Origin: Campylobacterales bacterium
GTDB taxonomy: Bacteria; Campylobacterota; Campylobacteria; Campylobacterales; Nitratiruptoraceae
DNA length: 59,079 nucleotides
Direction: 5' to 3'
Assembly (NCBI GenBank): GCA_027024145.1
Contig: JALVTF010000004.1
Coordinates: forward strand, 1 to 59,079
The position numbers and the translations under genes were made by a program. Below are positions 25,644 through 34,730 of this stretch, one piece after another (the first letter of the stretch is position 1; each line of letters starts with the position of its first letter). Under the pieces are notes generated by a model. The model saw only the letters and a list, made by a program, of their open reading frames with translations, searched no databases and was not told where the DNA came from.

Positions 25644-26862
25644 GATCATCATGCCGGTGCTCTCGGACACGATGGATAAGGGTAAGCTCGTGCGCTGGAG
25701 AGTACACGAAGGAGATGTGGTGCACAAAGGCGACGTGATTGCAGAAGTGGAGAGCGACAAGGCTATCATGGAGGTGCAGAGCTTCAAGGACGGCGTGGTG
25801 AAAAAGCTTCTCGTCAAAGAGGGTGAGGAAGTCCCCGTCAAGGCTCCCATCGCCATCATCGACACCGAAGCTAAAACGGCGCAAACAGAGACTAAAATCA
25901 CACAGCAGCCAAAAGAGCAAAGCGCATCTACCGAAAAACCAAAAACTGCTCCCAAAGAGTCGACACCTGCCGCTGCCGTCCCTCCCGTAATCGAAGAACT
26001 TCTAAAAACTCCCGCTCCCAAACTGGCCGAAGGCGATGCCACACCGGCAGCCAAGAAACGAGCGGCCGAGCTCGGCATCGACATCAAAAGCTTGCAGGCC
26101 GAGGGCAAACTGCCAAAACCTGCGCATCTACGCGACATCGAAACCGAGGCACTGCGACGCTACTTCACACCAAAAGCTCTCGAACTACTACAAGAATATC
26201 GTATCGATCCAAAAGAGTTCAATCTCGATCACAAAATCGGTGTCGAGGAGGTAGAAAACTACATCAAAGAGCACGATATCCCAAAAATCGTAGCGCTTTC
26301 TGCAAACCGCATAGCAGTGATGAAAAACGTGCAAAACGCGGCTACCAAGCCGGTCTATTTCATCTTCGAAGAGTTTGATATTAAAGAGTATGAAGGCATC
26401 AAGCTCACTTCCGTTCTCATCAAAAAGCTAGCAACGGCGATGCAAAAGCACCCACTTATGCGCGCCAAGCTCGAAGGCACCACCCTCAAAATCTCCCCCC
26501 ACTCCAACATCAGCGTGGCGGTAGCCAAAGGGGACGAACTCTATATGGTGGTGTGCAAGAGAGCCGAGGAAAAGAGCCTCCAAGAGATCGATACCTGGGT
26601 GCGCGGCCTGAAAGAGCGCACATTCACGGCCGATGAGCTCACAGGCTCCACCTTTGGTATCAGCAATCTGGGGATGTTCGGTGTGCAGCGCTTTAGCGCC
26701 ATGATCAACCAAAGCGACGTGGGCATAGCGGCCTTCGGTGCCTTGAATGAAGGCAAAATTTCCGTCACTTTCACTTTCGACCATCGTATCTTAAACGGTG
26801 TGGATGCCGCACTCTTCGTGCGGGACGCAAAAGAGATCTTCAAGGGGGATGAGGATGTATGA
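25633..26862 (+). CDS. pdhC: Pyruvate dehydrogenase E2 (dihydrolipoyl acyltransferase)
   Basis: Lipoylated core of the complex that moves the acetyl group to CoA. The 409 residues comprise one lipoyl domain (1-80) with the target lysine in VESDKAIMEVQ, then a Pro/Thr/Ala linker (85-130). Two consecutive segments resembling E3/E1-binding domains follow (about 137-170, TPAAKKRAAELGIDIKSL; 178-213, FTPKALELLQEYRIDP). The catalytic domain (about 220-409) has DHRILNG with His384. The family motif is DHRxxDG; Asn388 replaces the aspartate. Overlaps E3 by 8 bases. lipB and lipA, needed to lipoylate it, lie further down the same run. Confidence 0.9.
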   Translation: MDYKIIMPVLSDTMDKGKLVRWRVHEGDVVHKGDVIAEVESDKAIMEVQSFKDGVVKKLLVKEGEEVPVKAPIAIIDTEAKTAQTETKITQQPKEQSASTEKPKTAPKESTPAAAVPPVIEELLKTPAPKLAEGDATPAAKKRAAELGIDIKSLQAEGKLPKPAHLRDIETEALRRYFTPKALELLQEYRIDPKEFNLDHKIGVEEVENYIKEHDIPKIVALSANRIAVMKNVQNAATKPVYFIFEEFDIKEYEGIKLTSVLIKKLATAMQKHPLMRAKLEGTTLKISPHSNISVAVAKGDELYMVVCKRAEEKSLQEIDTWVRGLKERTFTADELTGSTFGISNLGMFGVQRFSAMINQSDVGIAAFGALNEGKISVTFTFDHRILNGVDAALFVRDAKEIFKGDEDV

Positions 26863-28162
26863 CATTATCTTCGTAGGCGGTGGACTCAACTACGCAGGAG
26901 CCGTGGTAGCTGCAAAAAGAGGCCTCAAAGTGGCTCTTGTAGAGCGTGATATGGAGCATATCGGAGGGACATGCCTCAACAACGGCTGCATCCCCTCCAA
27001 GCACTTCTTGCATCTAGCGCAGGCCGAGCTGAAACTGCGCAATCCCGCCTTTTCGCGCCATAAAGATCGCATCAAGATGGATGTGGCCGTCAAGGAAAAG
27101 GATACGCTCATCAAAAAGGCGCACAAGTCCATCGAGATGCAGTGCACCAATGCCGGGGTGAAGCTGATAGAGGGCACAGGCTACGTGACGGGACCGAACA
27201 GCGTAGAAGTAGGCGACAAAAAGCTTGCGGCCAAACATATCGTCATCGGCACGGGATCACACCCCTTCATCCCAGAGGGCATCGCATACGACAAAGAGAC
27301 CATCATCACCAGCGATGAAATGCTAAACCTCACCGCACTCCCCTCCTCCATCGCCATCTACGGCAGTGGAGCCATAGGCTTAGAGATGGCAAGCTTTTTC
27401 GCAGCGAATGGAGTAGAGACCACACTCATCTTTCGCCATGAACACATCTCCAATAAAATCCACCCCACTATCGTAGAGAGTATGGAGAAGATGCTCACGG
27501 ATCTTGGCGTCCGCCTCATGCCAAACACCTCCATCGTGGAGGCCAAAGAGCATGAAAGGCGTGCAAAAGTTACCACAAATAGTGGCATCTACGAATTTGA
27601 CAAGCTCCTCGTAGCTACAGGGCGCAGACCCAATCTCGACGTAGTGAAAACCGATGCCATAGAACTTGGCAAAGGAATCGTGACGGATGAGTACTTCACC
27701 ACCACCCTCCCCAACGTCTACGCCATAGGGGACTGCAACGCCAAGCTGATGCTGGCACACGCAGCACGCGCACAGGTGCTCAATGTGGTGGATACCATCT
27801 TGGGGCATAAGCGCCGGCTGAATCTTGCCAATATCCCCAAATTTATCTATACGTTACCGAGCCAATACGCCGCCGTAGGGCTTACGAAAAAAGATAGTCC
27901 CGCTAAAGAGGCTATCTTCCCCCTCTCTGCGCTGGCGCTCTCGCACCTCGCAGGCGGCAGCGAGGGCTACGTGGTGCTCTATGCAGACAAGCAGGATTTC
28001 TTGGTAGGCGCAGAGATCCTCGCACCCCATGCAGAAGAGATCATAAGTTCTGTGACTGTGAGTTTAGTAGCAGAAATGGATATCAAAACTGCGCTACAAT
28101 CGGTCTATCCGCATCCTACCTATTCTGAAGCAATAGATCGAGCACTGAGGAGATTTGGATGA
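26855..28162 (+). CDS. lpd: Dihydrolipoyl dehydrogenase (E3)
   Basis: FAD-dependent disulfide oxidoreductase that reoxidises the E2 lipoyl group with NAD+. The 435 residues show FVGGGLNYAGAVVAAKRG (FAD Rossmann), the redox disulfide GGTCLNNGCIPSK, GSGAIGLEMASFFAANG (NAD site), the FAD-binding YAIGDCN, and the C-terminal HPTYSEA with the catalytic histidine. It is somewhat shorter than the usual 460-475. ATG 26855 has a G-rich ribosome site 7 bases before it; ATG 26849 is the alternative. Its stop overlaps the proton-ATPase start by 4 bases. Within the operon it could serve both PDH and the AhpD-like protein. Confidence 0.92.
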   Translation: MYDIIFVGGGLNYAGAVVAAKRGLKVALVERDMEHIGGTCLNNGCIPSKHFLHLAQAELKLRNPAFSRHKDRIKMDVAVKEKDTLIKKAHKSIEMQCTNAGVKLIEGTGYVTGPNSVEVGDKKLAAKHIVIGTGSHPFIPEGIAYDKETIITSDEMLNLTALPSSIAIYGSGAIGLEMASFFAANGVETTLIFRHEHISNKIHPTIVESMEKMLTDLGVRLMPNTSIVEAKEHERRAKVTTNSGIYEFDKLLVATGRRPNLDVVKTDAIELGKGIVTDEYFTTTLPNVYAIGDCNAKLMLAHAARAQVLNVVDTILGHKRRLNLANIPKFIYTLPSQYAAVGLTKKDSPAKEAIFPLSALALSHLAGGSEGYVVLYADKQDFLVGAEILAPHAEEIISSVTVSLVAEMDIKTALQSVYPHPTYSEAIDRALRRFG

Positions 28163-30846
28163 AAGAGACCAAGTACTACGAAAAACTCCCCTCCGTCCAG
28201 GTAGCTGCCGAGCTTTCGACAGATATAGACAAGGGGCTGAGCAGCGAAGAAGCCAAGAAGCGCCTCGCAAAGTATGGACCCAACGAAATCCCGGAAAAAG
28301 AGGAGCCGCTGTGGCACCGTATTTTCAGGCGCTTTTGGGGGCCAATACCGTGGATGATCGAGATCGCTGCCATATTGGCGGCACTGGTAAAGCACTGGGA
28401 GGAGTTCTACATCATCCTCGTGATGCTTTTTGTCAACGCATTTTTAGATTTTTACCAAGAGTCCAAGGCTCTGAGTGCCATCAAAGTCCTCAAGCAAAAG
28501 CTCGCTAAAAAGGCGACGGTACTGCGTGACGGCAAATGGATGGAGGTCCCTGCCAAAGAGCTGGTACCAGGCGATATCATCAAAGTCAAAATCGGTGACA
28601 TCATCCCAGCTGATATCAAAATCGCGCAAGTTTCAGACTATGCACTTGTAGATCAGTCGGCACTCACAGGCGAATCGCTCCCGGTGCACAAAAAGGATGA
28701 CGATGTCGCCTTCTCTAACACCATCGTCAAACAGGGCGAGATGATCGGCATCGTAGTCAATACGGGACTGAACACCTATTTCGGCAAGACCGTAGGCCTC
28801 GTGGCCAAGGCCGAGCGCGAACAGCGCAGCCACTTCCAGAAGATGGTGATCCGTGTGGGGGACTTTCTCATCCTCATCACCATCGTCATGATCGCTATCA
28901 TCATCTTCTACGGCCTCAAACGCCACGAAAACCCCTACGAGCTGCTGGTCTTCTCCCTGGTACTCACCATCTCGGCTATCCCCGTGGCGCTGCCGACGGT
29001 GCTGACCGTCACGATGGCTGTGGGTGCGCTCAACCTCGCACGCCGTCAGGCGATCGTCAGCCGTCTCGCAGCCATCGAAGAGCTGGCCGGGATGGATATT
29101 CTGTGCTCTGATAAAACGGGGACTCTTACCAAAAATCAGATGACCATCGCAGAGCCTTATGTCTTGGAAAACCACAAGAACGTGGAGCTCTTTTTATATG
29201 CGATTTTGGCCAGTCGGCGTGAAAACAACGACCCGATAGAAAAGCCGATTTTCGAGTATGCAGACGAGCATGAAATCAACAAACTGGCAAAAAGCTTCAA
29301 AGTCACCAAATTCGTCCCCTTCGATCCCGTGCGCAAACGCACCGAAGCGGTGGTGGAACGTGCAAACGGCGAGTGCCTCGTGGTTACCAAAGGTGCTCCG
29401 CAAGTGATCATAGGGCTTAGCGATGCCAGTGAGTTCGACGAAGAGGCTGTGAATGCCAAGGTAGAAGAGTTTGCAGAAAACGGCTTTCGCACACTTGGTG
29501 TAGCCTTCAAACGCTGCGAAGAGGAGAAATTTCACTTCGTAGGGCTCATTCCGCTCTACGATCCACCACGCGAAGACTCCAAAGAGGCCGTGGCAGAAGC
29601 GCGAGCCAAAGGCGTGGATGTGAAGATGGTCACAGGCGACAACATCGCCGTGGCACGCTACATAGCCAAGATCCTCGGCATCGGAGAAAACATCCTCGAT
29701 ATCAAGGAGCTCAAGGGTCAAAGCACGCGCGAATACGAAATCCTCGCCGAAGTGGTCTCAAAAGCTCTGCTCAAAGTCACCCAACCAGATATTTCTGCTG
29801 AAAAGCTCAAACTCCTTACTAACCAAATCGTCAAAGAGGTGCGCCGCGAACTGAACGAAAAACAGCTCGTTACTGGTACAGTCAAAAAGCACGAAAGCGA
29901 AATCATCGCTCTGATCGAACAGGCCAACGGCTTCGCGCAAGTCTTTCCCGAAGATAAGTACTTCATCGTGGATGAGCTCCAAAAAGCGGATCACATTGTA
30001 GGAATGACGGGCGATGGTGTCAACGATGCGCCTGCGCTTCGTAAGGCCGACACGGGAATTGCCGTCAGTGGAGCCACGGATGCGGCGCGTGCAGCGGCAG
30101 ATATCATCCTGCTTGCGCCGGGTCTTCGCGTCATCATCGATGCTATCAAAGAGGCGCGTATCACCTTCGAAAGAATGAAAAGCTACACCATTTTTCGTAT
30201 CGCCGAGACGATCCGTATCATCATCTTTATGACGCTGGCTATCGTGGTCTTTAACTTCTATCCTCTCACAGCCATCATGATCATCGTCTTAGCACTCCTC
30301 AACGACATCCCCATCCTCGCCATCGCCTACGACAACACCAAGATACGCAAGATGCCGGTGCGATGGGATATGCACGAGATGCTGGTACTCTCCAGTTGGC
30401 TGGGTGTGGCAGGGGTGGCCAGCTCTTTCTTGATCTTTTATATCGTCATGGTTTATCTGAGGACCCATCCCGAATCGGCATTTTTCCTCCCAGATGTGCC
30501 ACTCTGGGTCGATATGAAAAAACCAGACCAGTGGATGGGGTTCGTGCAGTCGATATTTTTCGCCAAAATGGTGGTCGCAGGACACGGCACTATCTACAAC
30601 ACCCGTATCGACGACTGGTTTTTCAAGCGACCCTGGCCTTCGTGGATACTCTTTGGGGCCACTTTTTCTACCCGCGTCATCGGTACCATCATCGCAGTCT
30701 ATGGCTTCGGCCTCATGACGCCTATTGGTTGGGATTGGGCACTTTTCATGTGGGCCTACGCGCTTACCTGGTTCGCTTTTAACGACGTGGTCAAAATGGC
30801 TGTGCTCAAGTACTATCGTAAAGTCAAAGGAATCGACGTCATATGA
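28159..30846 (+). CDS. P-type (IIIA) plasma-membrane proton-exporting ATPase
   Basis: An 895-residue P-type ATPase of the H+-translocating type IIIA known from fungi, plants and some prokaryotes. It has an N-terminal cation-ATPase domain, the actuator motif TGES, the phosphorylation site CSDKTGTLT (Asp318), the nucleotide domain KGAP, the hinge VGMTGDGVNDAPALRKAD and about ten membrane helices. M6 carries LLNDIPILAIAYDN. No heavy-metal domain is present. It would use ATP to expel protons and build membrane potential. It is coupled by 4-base overlaps to lpd before and to the DUF4010 gene after. Calcium or magnesium transport is less likely on motif grounds. Confidence 0.88.
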   Translation: MKETKYYEKLPSVQVAAELSTDIDKGLSSEEAKKRLAKYGPNEIPEKEEPLWHRIFRRFWGPIPWMIEIAAILAALVKHWEEFYIILVMLFVNAFLDFYQESKALSAIKVLKQKLAKKATVLRDGKWMEVPAKELVPGDIIKVKIGDIIPADIKIAQVSDYALVDQSALTGESLPVHKKDDDVAFSNTIVKQGEMIGIVVNTGLNTYFGKTVGLVAKAEREQRSHFQKMVIRVGDFLILITIVMIAIIIFYGLKRHENPYELLVFSLVLTISAIPVALPTVLTVTMAVGALNLARRQAIVSRLAAIEELAGMDILCSDKTGTLTKNQMTIAEPYVLENHKNVELFLYAILASRRENNDPIEKPIFEYADEHEINKLAKSFKVTKFVPFDPVRKRTEAVVERANGECLVVTKGAPQVIIGLSDASEFDEEAVNAKVEEFAENGFRTLGVAFKRCEEEKFHFVGLIPLYDPPREDSKEAVAEARAKGVDVKMVTGDNIAVARYIAKILGIGENILDIKELKGQSTREYEILAEVVSKALLKVTQPDISAEKLKLLTNQIVKEVRRELNEKQLVTGTVKKHESEIIALIEQANGFAQVFPEDKYFIVDELQKADHIVGMTGDGVNDAPALRKADTGIAVSGATDAARAAADIILLAPGLRVIIDAIKEARITFERMKSYTIFRIAETIRIIIFMTLAIVVFNFYPLTAIMIIVLALLNDIPILAIAYDNTKIRKMPVRWDMHEMLVLSSWLGVAGVASSFLIFYIVMVYLRTHPESAFFLPDVPLWVDMKKPDQWMGFVQSIFFAKMVVAGHGTIYNTRIDDWFFKRPWPSWILFGATFSTRVIGTIIAVYGFGLMTPIGWDWALFMWAYALTWFAFNDVVKMAVLKYYRKVKGIDVI

Positions 30847-32093
30847 TAGCTATCCCTACGGAGCTGTGGCACATACTTTATGTAGTCGCTCTATCGTTTT
30901 TGGTAGGTCTGGAGCTCAAGACCTACCGCCTTTTGAAACTCAAAAAGCGTGATGTACCGCATATCGGCTCCACGAGGACGTTTACTTTCATCGGACTTCT
31001 GGGCTATATCTTCTATGTCATCAATATCTACCTTTTTATCGTAGGCTACATCGCGCTCGTGGCGGTGTATCTGAGCTATTATCTGTATAAACTCCATCAA
31101 GACCGCACCTCTATCATCTCCTTTTTACTCATCTCCTTGGTCTATAGCTTCGGCGCGCTTATCGAAAATTTCGATATCTGGATGCCGACACTGGTTTTCG
31201 TGCTCATTGTCTTTGTCCTGAACGCCAATCGCTCCTTGCGCTATCTTCTTAGCTCCATCAATATCGAAGAGTTCGAAACTCTTGGGAAGTTCTTGCTACT
31301 GAGCGCCGTCATTTTACCACTGCTGCCACGCCAAGAGCTTCCCTATCTGCACATCTCCGCATTCAAAATCTGGCTGGTGGTGGTGGTGATTTCGGCCATC
31401 AGCTACGGTAGCTACATCGCGCAAAAGTATATCTTCAAATCTCGCGGCTACCTGCTGGCAGGCATCCTCGGAGGTCTGTACTCCTCCACAGCCACTACGG
31501 TGGTGCTGGCCAAAAAAGCAGCAAATATAGGCACTATGCGCATCATCGATGCAGCTATCATCGTAGCTACGGCGATGATGTACATACGACTCCTGTTGAT
31601 TGCAGCCATTTTCAATATGCACGTAGCCACCAAACTGGCTCTGCCGATGCTGCTTTTTGCACTCATCGGGATTATCATAGCCTTTATGTACTACCGCAAA
31701 GAGCAAAACACCAAAGACGCTCCCATCGATGATCGTAACCCTCTAGAACTGGGTACTGCGCTGCTTTTTGCTACGCTTTTTGTTGTGATGATGCTTATCA
31801 CGAACTTCGTCACCGCGCATTACGGCAATTTGGGGCTTAAAATCCTTTCCTTTCTCATCGGTTTTACCGATATCGATCCTTTCGTGCTTTCACTGCTCAC
31901 AGGTAAGTACACAATCACCGTCACGCAGATAGCCGCCGCTATCCTCATAGCCAGCGGCTCCAACAACATCCTCAAAGCTATTTATGCCCTCGCTTTTGGA
32001 AAAAACATTCCAAAAATAGCCGCTTTGTGGCTTTTTGTTTTAGGAATTATGACTATACTATCTCCAGCAATATTTTATAAAGGAATCCTATGA
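30843..32093 (+). CDS. DUF4010/MgtC-related multi-spanning membrane protein
   Basis: A 416-residue inner-membrane protein with an N-terminal MgtC-like part (LSFLVGLELKTYRLLK, then GSTRTFTFIGLLGYI) and a long C-terminal DUF4010-type part with GILGGLYSSTATTVVLAKKA. By hydropathy about 11-12 helices are present. The family has unknown function and is often linked with divalent cation or stress physiology. It is directly coupled to the proton ATPase (ATGA overlap) and to the desaturase-like gene (4-base overlap), which suggests the three act on membrane energetics together, although that is inference. Confidence 0.75.
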   Translation: MIAIPTELWHILYVVALSFLVGLELKTYRLLKLKKRDVPHIGSTRTFTFIGLLGYIFYVINIYLFIVGYIALVAVYLSYYLYKLHQDRTSIISFLLISLVYSFGALIENFDIWMPTLVFVLIVFVLNANRSLRYLLSSINIEEFETLGKFLLLSAVILPLLPRQELPYLHISAFKIWLVVVVISAISYGSYIAQKYIFKSRGYLLAGILGGLYSSTATTVVLAKKAANIGTMRIIDAAIIVATAMMYIRLLLIAAIFNMHVATKLALPMLLFALIGIIIAFMYYRKEQNTKDAPIDDRNPLELGTALLFATLFVVMMLITNFVTAHYGNLGLKILSFLIGFTDIDPFVLSLLTGKYTITVTQIAAAILIASGSNNILKAIYALAFGKNIPKIAALWLFVLGIMTILSPAIFYKGIL

Positions 32094-32896
32094 GATGGCA
32101 CTATGAAGATATCGACTATGCGAGCATCCATGCAGAGGCAATACGAAATATCGATTTTCTCTTTTACCTCATTACAAGTGCTTCCTTTATCGAAATTACT
32201 AGCAATGTATATGAAAAGAACCTCGCTATCTTCTACGCAGGTGACGATGAGGTGGTCTCGTGGCTCGAAAAGGTGTGGGAACCGGAAGAGCTCCAGCATG
32301 GCAAAGCGCTTAAAAAGTTCGTCCAGTCCGTCTGGCCGGAGTTTGATTGGCAAAGAGCGTATGATCGCTTCAAAGAGCTCTACCTTCCCCACTGTACCCT
32401 GGATGAATTCCAACCCACGAGAGTTAAAGAGATGCTGGCGCGTATGGTGGTCGAAACCGGTACCAGCACTTTTTATAAAGCGGTGGAGAACTATGCTAAA
32501 GACCTAAATACCCCGATCCTCGCACAAATAGCACACAACATCTCCAAAGACGAGGTCTACCACTACGATAATTTCGAAGAGGCTTTTAAAAAATACACCG
32601 AAACCGAAAAGCTCTCGCGCAGCGACATCATCAAAACCATCTATGATCGCCTCAAGATGGTGGATGCAGAGGATGGACGCTTGGCATATAGAGCTATTTA
32701 TGAAACGCTTACAGGCAAAACGTTTCGTGACGAGTATTACGAAGAGCATAAAGCAAAGGTACGAAAATTTGCCAAAAAGTACTACCCCTACAAGATGGCG
32801 ATCAAGATGCTCTTGCGACCATTGCAGCTACACCGCACCGTCGAGAGCGTCTCTGTACCTGTCATCCAAGGGGCACTCAAGGTTATAGGCATCTAA
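32090..32896 (+). CDS. Acyl-ACP desaturase-like diiron protein
   Basis: A 268-residue ferritin-like protein with a complete set of diiron ligands in acyl-ACP desaturase order: Glu35, Glu67 and His70 in EELQHGK, Glu122 in VVETGTS, and Glu155 with His158 in DEVYHYD. This E...ExxH...E...ExxH pattern matches soluble stearoyl-ACP desaturases, with other residues diverged. Such enzymes use oxygen to insert double bases bonds in acyl chains; whether this protein does so is unproven. It follows a membrane transporter pair and may adjust membrane lipids. The start overlaps the DUF4010 stop by 4 bases. Confidence 0.72.
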   Translation: MRWHYEDIDYASIHAEAIRNIDFLFYLITSASFIEITSNVYEKNLAIFYAGDDEVVSWLEKVWEPEELQHGKALKKFVQSVWPEFDWQRAYDRFKELYLPHCTLDEFQPTRVKEMLARMVVETGTSTFYKAVENYAKDLNTPILAQIAHNISKDEVYHYDNFEEAFKKYTETEKLSRSDIIKTIYDRLKMVDAEDGRLAYRAIYETLTGKTFRDEYYEEHKAKVRKFAKKYYPYKMAIKMLLRPLQLHRTVESVSVPVIQGALKVIGI

Positions 32897-32905
32897 GGAG
32901 TAATC

Positions 32906-33826
32906 ATGAAAAAGAGACATCCCCTTCCCTGGCAACATCCAAAACCTAAAGAGGAAGAGCCAAAAATCGATGAATTGATGGAGCGCATTTTCAAGAGTCC
33001 CTCCTATAAACTGGCTATCGAAGATGTGGATTTTCTCAAAAGCGACGAGACACGGGGTATCCGCCTGGAGCTTGATTACCTCAAGCCAGAGCTCATGATG
33101 AAAAAGTATGGCATCAAACATACTATCGTGGTCTTTGGGAGTGCACGCATCAAAGAGCCAAAGAGCGCGATGAGGGAACTCGAAAAGATCAAAGAGCTGG
33201 TCAAAAAATCCCCCGACTCTAAAACGCTGCTGCGAGAACTGCGCACGGCAGAAAAGATGGTAGAAAAGAGCATCTACTACGAAGAAGCGAGAAAATTTGG
33301 CCAGCTGGTAGGCAAGGCGGGCAAAGGTCCTAAAGACAACACCCTCACCCTCATGACGGGCGGGGGTCCGGGCATCATGGAAGCAGCCAACAGGGGTGCG
33401 TATGATGTGGGAGCCAAAAGCATCGGGCTCAATATCCAGCTGCCTCATGAGCAGTTTCCCAATCCCTACATCGATCCCGATCTTTGCTTTCAGTTTCACT
33501 ACTTCGCCATCAGGAAGCTCCATTTCCTACACCGTGCCGTGGCGCTCGTGGTCTTTCCGGGAGGGTTCGGCACGCTCGATGAGCTCTTCGAGACCCTTAC
33601 CCTTATCCAAACCCACAAAAACAGGCCCATCCCCGTGGTACTCGTGGGCAAGGAGTACTGGCATAGACTCATCAACTTCACATTCCTCGTGGAAGAAGGC
33701 ACCATCGACCCGGAAGATTTGCATATCTTCACTTTCAAAGAGAGCGCCCAGGAAGCGTGGGAGTATATCCTGCAATGGTACGAAAAACGGGGTATCGATA
33801 TCTTCGATCATTTTGAAAGGAACTAA
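32906..33826 (+). CDS. LOG-family Rossmann-fold protein
   Basis: A 306-residue protein of the LOG/TIGR00730 family (often mislabelled lysine decarboxylase). The signature motifs are GGGPGIMEAANRGA and PGGFGTLDELFE. Characterised members are nucleotide 5'-monophosphate phosphoribohydrolases that release the base. An N-terminal extension of about 70 charged residues precedes the domain, with FGSARIKEP at its start; this longer form is common in proteobacteria. AAGGAG precedes ATG 32906. The next gene starts one base after its stop. Its part in a carbon-metabolism operon is unclear. Confidence 0.87.
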   Translation: MKKRHPLPWQHPKPKEEEPKIDELMERIFKSPSYKLAIEDVDFLKSDETRGIRLELDYLKPELMMKKYGIKHTIVVFGSARIKEPKSAMRELEKIKELVKKSPDSKTLLRELRTAEKMVEKSIYYEEARKFGQLVGKAGKGPKDNTLTLMTGGGPGIMEAANRGAYDVGAKSIGLNIQLPHEQFPNPYIDPDLCFQFHYFAIRKLHFLHRAVALVVFPGGFGTLDELFETLTLIQTHKNRPIPVVLVGKEYWHRLINFTFLVEEGTIDPEDLHIFTFKESAQEAWEYILQWYEKRGIDIFDHFERN

Positions 33827-33827
33827 C

Positions 33828-34730
33828 ATGAAAAGCATCATCCCAGCTGACGTCCCACCCCAAAAACGCGCAGAGTTCCATGCGATTTTCGAAGATGCCA
33901 CAAACGGCAGCGGCCGTCTGATGCTCTTTGCAGGCGACCAAAAGGTGGAGCATCTCAACAACGACTTCTACGGTCCCGACATTCCAGCCGAAGACAACGA
34001 TCCGGAGCATCTTTTCAAAATCGCTTCACGAGCCAAAATCAGCGTCTTTGCCACGCAGTTTGGACTCATAAGCCGCTATGGCGGCGACTACAAAGAGATT
34101 CCCTACCTCGTCAAACTCAACTCCAAAACCAACATCATCCCGTACTCGGCACACGACCCCTACTCACAGCAGTGGATAGAGGTGGAGGATGTCTTGGAGT
34201 TTGCGCACTATAGCGGCATCAAACTCATGGGTTTTGGCTACACAGTCTATCTGGGCAGCCGCTACGAGCATGCGATGCTGCGTGAAGCGGCAAACATCGT
34301 CCACCAGGCACATCGTGCCGGTAAACTTGCCGTGCTTTGGATGTATCCCAAAGGCAATTTCATAAAAGATGAGCATGATCCCCATCTCATCGCCGGTGCT
34401 GCCGGTGTGGCGGCCTGCTTGGGAGCCGACTTTGCCAAGGTCAAGGTCCCCTACAAAGATGGCAAATTCGACCCATCTTTATTACAAGAAGCCACTCAGG
34501 CAGCAGGCAATTGTGGGGTGCTTTGCGAAGGGGGCAAAAAGATCGACGAGAGAGCCTTTTTGCAAGAGCTCTACGAGCAGATCCATATAGGAAAAACCCG
34601 CGGCAACGGCACCGGGCGCAATATCCACCAAAGGCCTCTACGTGAGGCCATAAAGATGGCGAACGCCATCTACGCCATCACCTGTGAAGATAAAAGCCTC
34701 GAAGAGGCGATAAAGATATTGGAAGGCTAA
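33828..34730 (+). CDS. Class I fructose-bisphosphate aldolase, DeoC/LacD (archaeal) type
   Basis: A 300-residue Schiff-base aldolase expected to split or form fructose 1,6-bisphosphate. Visible are LFAGDQKVEHLN near the N-terminus, the lysine-bearing strand ADFAKVKVPY, GNCGVLCEGGKK and a phosphate-binding GTGRNIHQRPL. The group is related to archaeal FBP aldolase and not to the zinc class II enzyme. ATG 33828 follows AAAGGA; upstream in-frame extension into the LOG gene is an open-frame coincidence. lipB begins immediately after the stop. It connects gapA, gpmA and pfkA of this window into one pathway. Confidence 0.85.
   Translation: MKSIIPADVPPQKRAEFHAIFEDATNGSGRLMLFAGDQKVEHLNNDFYGPDIPAEDNDPEHLFKIASRAKISVFATQFGLISRYGGDYKEIPYLVKLNSKTNIIPYSAHDPYSQQWIEVEDVLEFAHYSGIKLMGFGYTVYLGSRYEHAMLREAANIVHQAHRAGKLAVLWMYPKGNFIKDEHDPHLIAGAAGVAACLGADFAKVKVPYKDGKFDPSLLQEATQAAGNCGVLCEGGKKIDERAFLQELYEQIHIGKTRGNGTGRNIHQRPLREAIKMANAIYAITCEDKSLEEAIKILEG

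Noticed and set aside
33396-33827. N-terminal extension of the aldolase into the LOG gene
   Set aside because: The LOG family motifs lie here in another frame; a good ribosome site precedes ATG 33828.
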